Source of the DNA: Synergistaceae bacterium UBA5560
GTDB lineage: Bacteria; Synergistota; Synergistia; Synergistales; Aminiphilaceae
Assembly (NCBI GenBank): GCA_002425685.1
Contig: DIMS01000091.1
Coordinates: 1-26,730 of the forward strand
Reading direction: 5' to 3'
Length of the DNA: 26,730 nucleotides
The position numbers and the translations under genes are program-made. Below, one piece after another: positions 19,765 to 26,730 of this stretch. The first letter of the stretch is position 1; each line of letters begins with the position of its first letter. The notes beneath the pieces are model-generated. The model ran no database searches, was not told the origin of the DNA, and saw nothing but the letters and a program-made list of their open reading frames with translations.

Positions 19765-20462
19765 TCCACCGATGTCGCCCCCTTCTCGTCCGCCACGAAG
19801 AGAGGCGGCTCGACGACGAGTCCCGCCCCGGCCCCTTTGGTACTCTGCACGAGCAGAAGAAAGGCATTCTTTTCCGGCCTCGGGTGAACGGAACGAAGGC
19901 GCTTCGGTTCGAGCCCGTTCTCCCGCAGCTTTCCAAGCAGTTCCGCCCCCCGGCGAGCGCGGATGACCACGTAGAAACGCCCCCCTGTGGGGAGTACCCA
20001 TCGCGCTCCGGAGACGACATCCTCCAGAGTGCAACAGAGCCCGTGCCGGGCCACGGCCTCGGAGCGGACCGGGCTCGGACGCCCCGTCCCCTCCTCGTCG
20101 TAGGGAGGGTTGGCCACCACGACGGAACGGCTCTCGGGAGGAAGCAGTTCTTTCATTCTCCGCAGATCCCCTGCAAGAAAACGGACACGGTCAGCGAGAC
20201 AGTTCTCCGCGGCGTTGCGAGCGGCGAGAGACACGAGATCCTCCTGGATCTCCAGGCCGAGAATCTCCTCCGCCTCGGGGAAACGCCACCCAAGAAGTAG
20301 TGACACCGCGCCGGAGGCACTGCCCAGTTCCAGGACTCGTTCGCGAGCTTTCACCCGGGTAAAGGCAGCGAGGAGGACGGTGTCCACCGTAACCCTCGGA
20401 CCCGTTCTGGGCTGGAGAAGGGAAAGTTTTCCCCAGAGAAGATCGTCCCTCGTGAACTCCAT
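19722..20462 (-). CDS. TrmN6/YabB-like adenine-N6 methyltransferase
   Basis: This 246-residue class I SAM-dependent methyltransferase has motif I ERVLELGSASGAVSLLL (Glu45-Gly51 core), an acidic LEIQEDLVSLA loop for the ribose, and the N-methylase motif NPPY (118-121). The N-terminal GPRVTVDTVLLAAF segment resembles the family signature GYRFSIDAVLLA. The family (COG4123) includes E. coli TrmN6, which methylates A37 of tRNA-Val, and Bacillus YabB. The order of this gene then rsmI then metG then tatD mirrors the yabB-yabC-metS-yabD region of Bacillus. The exact tRNA target cannot be read from sequence. The ATG shares one base with the smc stop (TGATG), and GGAGGAG lies upstream inside smc. Confidence 0.85.
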   Translation of the reverse strand: MEFTRDDLLWGKLSLLQPRTGPRVTVDTVLLAAFTRVKARERVLELGSASGAVSLLLGWRFPEAEEILGLEIQEDLVSLAARNAAENCLADRVRFLAGDLRRMKELLPPESRSVVVANPPYDEEGTGRPSPVRSEAVARHGLCCTLEDVVSGARWVLPTGGRFYVVIRARRGAELLGKLRENGLEPKRLRSVHPRPEKNAFLLLVQSTKGAGAGLVVEPPLFVADEKGATSVECLRAYSKEGLSCP

Positions 20463-23400
20463 CAGGACCACTCCTCCAGCCGGACTCCCACCACCTGAGA
20501 AAGCCCCGGCTCGGACATGGTCACTCCGTAGAGCAGGTCTGCCTGTTCCATGGTGTAACGCCGATGCGTCATGGCCACAATCTGGATGGCGCGAGAATAT
20601 TCCTTGGCCAGCACCGCAAAGCGCCTGAGATTGACCTCGTCCAGAGCCGCATCCACTTCGTCGAGCACGGCGAGAGGCACTCCGGCGATCTCCATGGCGG
20701 CAAAAAGAAGGGAAATGGCGGTGAGAGACTGTTCGCCGCCGGAAAGCTGACCGAGATGTTGCGGTTTTTTCCCCGGTGGACGGGCGATGACCTCCACGCC
20801 AGCCTCCCAAAGTTCACTTCCCTCCGCGAGGGAAAGGCGGGCCTCGCCACCGCCGAAAAGACGCTGAAAGAGCGCGTCGAACCGCTGATCGATCCCCTCC
20901 AACGCCTTGGAGAAAAGAGCACCCGCATGGCGGTCGGTCTCTTCGAGGAAGCGCCGCAGCTCCTCCATGCCAGAGCGCACGTCCCCCACCTGCTCCTTCA
21001 GAAAAGCGAGGCGCTCCTCCAGGGAACGATCCTCGGACAAGGTACCGAGATCCACTTCCCCCAGAGCCTTGAGGCTTCTCTCTCGCTCCCGGATCGTTCT
21101 CCGCAGCTCCTCGGTACGCTCCCGGGGCGCAAGCGTGTCCGTACCTTCCGACGGGACATGAAAGGTGTTTCCCGGATAGGGAAACTGTTCCTCCCAGAGC
21201 GCAACGGCATCATCCACCTCGCGCTGAAGATCTTCGACGCGCCGCCGTGTCCGCATTTCCCGCTCACGATCCGCCGCCAGGCGCTCCTCGCCGCTCCGGG
21301 TGCCGCGCCTCGCCCGGTCGCGTCTCCGGTGGAGCGCGTTCAAGGAAAGACGCTCCCGCTCCAGGCGCCGGGCCAGATCTCCCTCCTGGAGCTGCAACTC
21401 CCGGAACTCCTTTCCGAGAAGCCCAAGTTTTTCCCTCTCGGAGATCCCCTGGCGGGACAAGTCCTCACGATCGCGCACATGGACAGCCAGCGCTTCCCGA
21501 AGATCTCCGAGGGAAACCCGGGTCCGCTCCGCCAGATCCTTCGCCGCAAGGCGCTTCTCCTCCGCCAGTCGGGCGGTGGCGCGCAGGGCAGTCACGCGGG
21601 ATTCCAATTCCCGGTCCTCCGGAAGGGCGGACAGGGTTTGCAGGCGCTCCTGCAGTTCCCGGAAACACCGCAGGAGCTCTCCATAGCGTCGCCCTTCCTC
21701 TTTGAGGGACTCTCTCGTTCGAAAAAGCTCCTCTTCCCGGTGGAGTTTCTCCCGAAGCGCAGACTGGAGGAGGCGCTCCTTTTCCTCCAGGAATCTTTCT
21801 CTTGCCGCCAGCGCTTCCGCGGTCTCCTGCTTGCGCTTGGAGGCGGCGCGTTCCCTGTCCTCGGCCTCCCGGAGGCTCCAGGCAAGTTCCTTCGCCGACG
21901 CTTCGAATCGGGACACTTCCGCCTCGGCCTCGCTCATCAGGCGCCGTAACTCCATGGCACCGGGACCACTTTTGCTGCGACCGCCGCTCACGGTCCCCGA
22001 GGAAAGAAAGACGTCTCCGTCGAGAGTGGCCACGGGAGCCCGGCACCCGCTTCGGGAGAGGGATGCTCCCACCTCGTAGCGCTCCACCAGGAGAAGGTCC
22101 CCGAGAACGTGCCGAACGCAGGATTCCCAGTGAGGGTCCATCTGCAGAAGCTCCGCCGCCCACCCCACCACACCCTGCGGGAGGGAAAGGTCCTTCTGAG
22201 GAAAACGGGGATGGGTCCTTTCCAGAGGAAGAAAGGTGGCCCGTCCGTTTCCCGTCCGTTTGAGCTGCTCAATGCATACCTGGGCTTCATCGAAAGTTTC
22301 CACGAGGAGCCAGAACTGGCGTCCCCCGAGAAAGGCCTCCACGGCACGGATGAGATCGGACGGGCAGGTGAAGGCCTCTACCAGCGGCAGAGGACGAGCG
22401 GAAAGCCTTCCGAGCTTCGCCGCAGCCACGAGATGCTGTACCGGCCTGGGGTAGAGCTCCCCCTGAGCGGCCTCGCGGTACTCCTCCAGGCGCGACGCCG
22501 CACGCCCAGTCTCCCTGCGGAGCACCTGAAGCTCTCCCGCACATTCCTGACAGAGGGCATAGGCGTCGCTGTGCCGAAGCACCGCCTCCTCGTGCTCGTG
22601 GCGACACGCTTTCTCTTGAAGGCATTCTTCATCCCGCTTCTTCTGGAGAAGGGCGAGACGCTCTTCTTCTTCCAGGCATGACGTCCGGAATTCCCGCACG
22701 CGCTTTCCCAGGGCTCCGAGGCGTCCCTTCGAGGCGGAGAGATCTACGTCGGCCTTGGCAAGCCCGGCCCGCAACTCCTCGCGAAGAAGCCGTTCTTCGC
22801 CGAGGGCCTCCGTGTGCCGGCGCCACACCGCATCGGCCTCCTCCGACTCCTGGAGCGCCCGGGCAAACGCCGCATCGGCATCCTGAAACGCCGCAGTCCG
22901 AAGGAGTGCCTCCTCCTCGGCAAGAGCCAACGCTTTTTCGGATCGCGCTTCCTGTTCGGAAAAACGGACAAGGCCCTCCTTGACATGGCGCAAGGCGGTA
23001 CCGGAAGCAAAGGCCTGGCGACGGAGCACATCGCGCCGCCGTGCAATCCGTTCCGTTTCCTCCAGAAGTGCGCGCTCTCCCGTGGAAAGCTGCTCCGACT
23101 CCCGGACAAAGCGCTCTTCCAGAGCCCTCCAGCGTTCGAGCCATTTTTCGGCGAGCGTTCGGCGCTCTTCAATGTGACGCGCTTCGGCGAGGAGCTCCTC
23201 TCGCTCGCGTTCCGCCTCCCCGCGGCGAATCCAGTAGAGCAGGCGCCTGGCTTCGTCCAGTTCGGTCCGAAGCGACGACGCGATCCGGGCTTTTCTCACT
23301 TCCGGGGCGATAACGACCCGGCGAGCCTCCAGTTCGGCCATGAGCGTCTCCAGACGGGCAAGTTCCGCTCCCGCCGTCTGGAGCTTCGCTACTGCGTCAT

Positions 23401-23902
23401 CCCTCCGGCGTCGGTACACATCGATGCCGAAGAGCGCCTCCAGATGCATTCTCCGGGCGAGAGGGCGCTGCTGGACCACCTCCGTCACATCCCCCTGGCC
23501 GATGAAGGCGAAGCGGTCGCCCTCAAGGTTCCAGGCACGCTTCACCTCATCCAGATCCTGAAGGCGAACACGGGCGCCATCGACGAGAACAAGACTCGTG
23601 CCGTCCCGCTGCACTTTTCGCCGAAAAAGGGAGGAACGCGCCTCGCTCCGGAGCTGCACGGCCACCTCCGCCTCTTCCGCCCGGGGAAGGGAGAGACTTC
23701 CCGAGAAGATGAGATCGCTCTGCCGTACAATGCGAAGGCGCCCCGGGTTCATATCGCCGAGAACCCAGCGAAGTGCGTCGAGGAGATTGCTCTTGCCGCT
23801 TCCGTTGGGCCCCACCACGGCGGTGAAGCCCGGGCTCATGGGAAGATCGTGAACACCGCCGAAGCTCTTGAATCCCTTAAGCTGAAGTCGTGCGATGTAC
23901 AA
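20462..23902 (-). CDS. smc: Chromosome partition protein SMC
   Basis: SMC is the condensin ATPase that organises and helps segregate the chromosome, working with ScpA and ScpB (not in this window). The 1146-residue protein has Walker A GPNGSGKSN (31-39) after LKGFKSFGG, then a long coiled coil. The hinge lies at about 485-649, ending GTVSGGRSKSGPGA. A second coiled coil leads to the signature LSGGEQ (about 1053-1058) and Walker B VLDEVDAALDE (catalytic Glu about 1082). The start is inferred to be TTG at 23902 (MYIARLQLKGF), nine bases after GGAGGGAGG; a longer frame upstream is not SMC-like. The gene overlaps the end of rng by 26 bases. In Bacillus smc neighbours ftsY, so the placement after rng differs. 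Confidence 0.96.
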   Translation of the reverse strand: MYIARLQLKGFKSFGGVHDLPMSPGFTAVVGPNGSGKSNLLDALRWVLGDMNPGRLRIVRQSDLIFSGSLSLPRAEEAEVAVQLRSEARSSLFRRKVQRDGTSLVLVDGARVRLQDLDEVKRAWNLEGDRFAFIGQGDVTEVVQQRPLARRMHLEALFGIDVYRRRRDDAVAKLQTAGAELARLETLMAELEARRVVIAPEVRKARIASSLRTELDEARRLLYWIRRGEAEREREELLAEARHIEERRTLAEKWLERWRALEERFVRESEQLSTGERALLEETERIARRRDVLRRQAFASGTALRHVKEGLVRFSEQEARSEKALALAEEEALLRTAAFQDADAAFARALQESEEADAVWRRHTEALGEERLLREELRAGLAKADVDLSASKGRLGALGKRVREFRTSCLEEEERLALLQKKRDEECLQEKACRHEHEEAVLRHSDAYALCQECAGELQVLRRETGRAASRLEEYREAAQGELYPRPVQHLVAAAKLGRLSARPLPLVEAFTCPSDLIRAVEAFLGGRQFWLLVETFDEAQVCIEQLKRTGNGRATFLPLERTHPRFPQKDLSLPQGVVGWAAELLQMDPHWESCVRHVLGDLLLVERYEVGASLSRSGCRAPVATLDGDVFLSSGTVSGGRSKSGPGAMELRRLMSEAEAEVSRFEASAKELAWSLREAEDRERAASKRKQETAEALAARERFLEEKERLLQSALREKLHREEELFRTRESLKEEGRRYGELLRCFRELQERLQTLSALPEDRELESRVTALRATARLAEEKRLAAKDLAERTRVSLGDLREALAVHVRDREDLSRQGISEREKLGLLGKEFRELQLQEGDLARRLERERLSLNALHRRRDRARRGTRSGEERLAADREREMRTRRRVEDLQREVDDAVALWEEQFPYPGNTFHVPSEGTDTLAPRERTEELRRTIRERERSLKALGEVDLGTLSEDRSLEERLAFLKEQVGDVRSGMEELRRFLEETDRHAGALFSKALEGIDQRFDALFQRLFGGGEARLSLAEGSELWEAGVEVIARPPGKKPQHLGQLSGGEQSLTAISLLFAAMEIAGVPLAVLDEVDAALDEVNLRRFAVLAKEYSRAIQIVAMTHRRYTMEQADLLYGVTMSEPGLSQVVGVRLEEWS

Positions 23903-25373
23903 TCGGAGGAACCTCCCTCCCCTCCAGGAGAGAGAGCTTATGCTCCACCTGCTCCAGAGACCCCTGGGCTTCCATGCGGTATTTCTCCCAGGCCGCGTCG
24001 GGAACTTCAACGAGGAAGAGCCTGCGTTCGAACTCTTCCTCCCACGAGGCCAGATAGGTCTCCGCCACGTAACGGGCCACCACGGGGTGCAGCTCCACCA
24101 GCATGGCCTCGGATCTGCTGGAGCAGATCACCTTGCGCAGAAAGCGCTTCAGGGACATGGCAACGCTGTCCTCCTTGAGGACCCACCCGCTGCCTCCGCA
24201 GAAAGGACACCCTCTCGTGAAGGTGCTTCGCAGGTCGGGGCGTGCCCGTTTCCGGGTGATCTCCACAAGACCGAGCTGCGTGACGCCGAAGACCTTCGCC
24301 CGGTAGCGGTCGTGCTGGAACACCCCGTGCAGTCTGTCCAGGAGAGTCTGCCGGTCTTCCTCGTGATCCATGTCGATGAAATCGATGACCACGATCCCCC
24401 CCACCGCACGCAGTCGGAGAAGCCTGGCGATTTCCTCCGCAGCTTCCAGGTTCGTCTCCAGTACCGTGGAGCGCAGGTCCGTCTTGCCTGTGAATTTTCC
24501 CGTGTTCACATCGATCACCGTGAGCGCCTCGGTCTGTTCGGCAATGAGATAGGCGCCCGAGGGAAGCCAGATCTTCCGGTCCAGAGCCGCTTCGAGTTCC
24601 CGTTCGATTCCGAAGAACTCGAAGATGGGTGTTGCTCCTCTGTAGACGTTGACTTCCGGAACCGTCTCCCCGGAAAAACGTGTCACGTAGGAGCCGACGC
24701 GCTCCGCTTCCTCTTCGCAGTCCACCACGATCTCGCTCACCTCTTCCGTGAGTTCGTCGCGCAGGACCCTTCCGAGAAGCCCCAGATCTCGATAGAGGAG
24801 ACAGGGAGCGCTCTGCTTCTTCGCATTGTGCTCGATCTCCTGCCAGAAAACGAGCAGCTCCTCCAGGTCGCGCCGGAGCGCCTCGTCATCCATGCCTTCC
24901 GCGACGGTACGGACGATGATGCCCACACCTTCCGGGCGAAGAACCCTGGCGACACGGCGAAGACGCTTTCGTTCGTCCTCGTCGAAAATTCGCCGGGAGA
25001 CCCCAACCTCGTGCCCTCCGGGGACGAGCACCAGATACCTTCCGGGAAGCGAGATGCGCGGGGTCACCCGAGCTCCCTTTCCCTTTCTGGCAGACTTGAC
25101 AACCTGCACCAACAGCTCCCCGTTGGGCTTCACGGTGATCCCCCTTGCGTCGGCAAGGTAAAGGAACGCGTTCCTTCCGTCCCCGAGGTTCAGAAAGGCG
25201 GAATGCATTCCCGGGAGCACGCTGTCCACCCTGGCCTTGTAGATTTCGCCGGTTCGCTGTCGTTCCCACATGCGTTCCACGAACATCTCCGCCAATCGCC
25301 CCTCTTCCACGATGGCGACCCTCGTCTCCTCGGGATCTATGGTATTGGCGATGATCTTTCGAATGATGTTCAT
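23877..25373 (-). CDS. rng: Ribonuclease G/E family endoribonuclease
   Basis: This single-strand-specific endoribonuclease acts in rRNA 5' maturation and mRNA decay. The 498 residues fit RNase G (E. coli Rng is about 490), without the long scaffold of RNase E. An S1 domain spans about residues 42-119. The two catalytic aspartates are visible: Asp288 in TVIDVNTGKF and Asp331 in VVIDFIDM. The zinc-link cysteines are Cys389 and Cys392 in CPFCGGSG. The ATG at 25373 overlaps the stop of the DUF2344 gene (ATGA) and follows AGGAGG at about 8 bases. The same trio of radical SAM, DUF2344 and RNase G genes is common in Firmicutes and related phyla, suggesting a shared process. Confidence 0.95.
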   Translation of the reverse strand: MNIIRKIIANTIDPEETRVAIVEEGRLAEMFVERMWERQRTGEIYKARVDSVLPGMHSAFLNLGDGRNAFLYLADARGITVKPNGELLVQVVKSARKGKGARVTPRISLPGRYLVLVPGGHEVGVSRRIFDEDERKRLRRVARVLRPEGVGIIVRTVAEGMDDEALRRDLEELLVFWQEIEHNAKKQSAPCLLYRDLGLLGRVLRDELTEEVSEIVVDCEEEAERVGSYVTRFSGETVPEVNVYRGATPIFEFFGIERELEAALDRKIWLPSGAYLIAEQTEALTVIDVNTGKFTGKTDLRSTVLETNLEAAEEIARLLRLRAVGGIVVIDFIDMDHEEDRQTLLDRLHGVFQHDRYRAKVFGVTQLGLVEITRKRARPDLRSTFTRGCPFCGGSGWVLKEDSVAMSLKRFLRKVICSSRSEAMLVELHPVVARYVAETYLASWEEEFERRLFLVEVPDAAWEKYRMEAQGSLEQVEHKLSLLEGREVPPIVHRTTSA

Positions 25374-26017
25374 GGGGCGCCTCCTACGTTCACAAGAGGA
25401 AAGGGGAGCGATATGCCGCATTCTTCGCCGAAGTCGAAGGACACAGAGTCTCCTTCGCTCCGCCCCACGCAGAGGCGGAGGAGGAAGAGATCATCCCACC
25501 CTGCGGCGATTTCCGCGCCGATCAGAGCTTTCACGAGATTGCCCACGCCCTTCTCGGGAGTTTCCACACTGAAAAAAAGAGCCTCCGCTTTTCGGCAGCA
25601 CTCTTTCAACGCGCCAAGACCGCTTTCGCCGCTTTGGAGAAGGCGTTCCGCGTCGTCAAGCCGCTCGGGGTTCCGGAGACGAAGTCGATAGGCGGCGAGT
25701 TCGCACAGCGTATGCAACGCCGGACCGGAAACTTCCTGCACGGCGAGAACGGACACTCCCTCGGGCAGACAGTTCTTCCACCGATCCGAGGTTTCCTGGT
25801 TCCATTTCTCCACCCATATCTCGCCGGGTTCCGCGAGCGCCGGGACTCCCATGGGGAGCGCCGGCCCCAGACTGATCTTCGGCCGAGGCGAAAACCCTTC
25901 GGTATGGCACAAGAGAACGCCCGCACGGCGAAGTGACCGGGCGAAAACTTTGGGAAGCTCCACGTGAGGAAGAAAGGCGGCGCGACCTCGCTTCGAAAAG
26001 AGAAAACGCAACCGCAT
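25370..26017 (-). CDS. DUF2344 / radical SAM-linked protein (TIGR03936 type)
   Basis: This 215-residue protein has unknown function. It is recognisable from the N-terminal MRLRFLFSKRGRAAFLPHVE, then LRRAGVLLCHTEGFSPRPK and ISLGPALPMGV, which match the family consensus (FSK.G..RFLSHLDL, AGLPLA.SQGFNPRPKIS.APALPLGV). It is nearly always encoded directly after the TIGR03960 radical SAM gene, and some genomes fuse the two. GTG and ATG are adjacent at the start (26020 and 26017). The ATG has better spacing to AGGGGGG and shares one base with the upstream stop. Histidines and cysteines (His38, Cys37, Cys106) are present but no classical metal motif is evident. It is not an enzyme class I can name. 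Confidence 0.85.
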   Translation of the reverse strand: MRLRFLFSKRGRAAFLPHVELPKVFARSLRRAGVLLCHTEGFSPRPKISLGPALPMGVPALAEPGEIWVEKWNQETSDRWKNCLPEGVSVLAVQEVSGPALHTLCELAAYRLRLRNPERLDDAERLLQSGESGLGALKECCRKAEALFFSVETPEKGVGNLVKALIGAEIAAGWDDLFLLRLCVGRSEGDSVSFDFGEECGISLPFPLVNVGGAP

Positions 26018-26730
26018 CACGCACCCCCCTTTTCCTGCGGGATTTCCCGAGCCGGCCCGGAAGACACCGGAAGAGGATGGTCACACGAGCTTCTCTTCAC
26101 GCAGTCGCCATCCAAGGATTCCCCAGCGCTACCCCGGGCACGGAGACAGTGTCGCTCGAACCCGCATCCTGTGCATGCCCCGCGACAATCCGGCGTGAAC
26201 AACGCTTCTCTGCTCCGCTCCCTCTCTTTCCAGAGAAACTCCCGGCGAACGCCGGAACGAATGTGATCCCACGGAAAAGGCTCGTTTTGCCCCCGTTCCC
26301 GCAACACGACGGGAAAAGGATCCACACCGGTCTCCTCGAAGGCGCGCCGCCAGATTCCAAAATCAAAGGACTCCCCCCATCCGTCGAACCTGGCACCGAG
26401 CCGCCATGCCCGCTCCACCACATCACCAAGCCGAGAGTCCCCCCGACCGAGCACGCCCTCCAGAAAGGTCTGCTCCGGCTCGTGATAGGAGAGCGTGATG
26501 CGTTTGTCCGTCGTTCTTGATTTGAGAAAGCGTCCCTTCTCCCGCAGTTCCTCCATGGTGGCCTGGGAATCCCACTGGAACGGCGTGTGCGCCTTGGGAA
26601 CAAACCCTGCCACGGAGATCGCCATCTGGGCGCGCTTCGTGTGCCGCCTGCCGATGGCGAGGAGGCGTTTCGAGACGGAGAGAATTCCCTCCAGGTCCTC
26701 CGTCGTCTCGGTGGGAAGCCCCATCATGAA
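26017..26730 (-). CDS. Radical SAM protein, TIGR03960-like, C-terminal part (5' end outside window)
   Basis: Only the last 238 or so codons are present; the frame runs off the window edge, so the CxxxCxxC cluster-binding motif cannot be seen. The start of the visible part, MMGLPTETTEDLEGI, is the typical distal radical SAM barrel segment. It is followed by FVPKAHTPFQW and KRITLSYHEPEQTFLEGVLGRGD, which match B12-binding-type radical SAM proteins of the TIGR03960 family. Near the end, four cysteines (CRGACTGCGFERHC, spacing CX3CX2CX5C) could bind a further metal or cluster. The stop overlaps the start of the DUF2344 gene. The substrate is unknown. The C-terminal 40 residues look variable. Confidence 0.85.
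   Translation of the reverse strand, partial: FMMGLPTETTEDLEGILSVSKRLLAIGRRHTKRAQMAISVAGFVPKAHTPFQWDSQATMEELREKGRFLKSRTTDKRITLSYHEPEQTFLEGVLGRGDSRLGDVVERAWRLGARFDGWGESFDFGIWRRAFEETGVDPFPVVLRERGQNEPFPWDHIRSGVRREFLWKERERSREALFTPDCRGACTGCGFERHCLRARGSAGESLDGDCVKRSSCDHPLPVSSGPAREIPQEKGGA

Overview
The window is a GC-rich bacterial chromosome segment. Every gene I can support lies on the minus strand, so the text below follows transcription, from high to low coordinates. The content is core housekeeping. No mobile element, CRISPR array, phage gene or transferred island is visible. My best guess for the source is a Synergistota-like or deep Firmicutes-like bacterium. The reasons are an L7Ae/YbxF-type protein between rpoC and rpsL, the MTase-rsmI-metG-tatD order also known from Bacilli, a radical-SAM/DUF2344/RNase G cluster, strong Shine-Dalgarno sequences, and an RNA polymerase beta' subunit with large insertions. 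This assignment is inference; no 16S rRNA gene is present.

Region A (26730 to 13950) is one tightly packed unit of ten genes: a radical SAM protein (cut by the window edge), a DUF2344 protein, rng, smc, a TrmN6-like methyltransferase, rsmI, metG, tatD, tgt and a Sua5-type tsaC. Most junctions overlap by 1 to 43 bases or are under 20 bases apart, so translational coupling is likely. The theme is RNA processing and tRNA/rRNA modification, with chromosome condensation (SMC) included. A short hairpin with a U-run follows tsaC.

Region B (13949 to 13481) is the main regulatory intergenic region. It holds a strong extended -10 sigma70-type promoter for tRNA-Leu(CAG), the tRNA itself, a perfect 9-bp hairpin, and a second near-consensus promoter with a 17-base spacer that drives rpoB. 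The two promoters share a 10-mer at their predicted transcription starts. A small hairpin can pair with the rpoB Shine-Dalgarno sequence.

Region C (13480 to 1) is the RNA polymerase/str block: rpoB, rpoC, an L7Ae-like gene, rpsL, rpsG, fusA, tuf, rpmG and tRNA-Trp. rpoB is not preceded by rplKAJL. A 13-bp perfect hairpin after rpoC overlaps the -35 box of another good promoter, so transcription of the str genes may be partly separated from rpoBC. The most unusual coding feature is rpoC (1648 codons). It has a repeated N-terminal insert and a roughly 300-residue C-terminal insert made of about 60-residue repeating modules.
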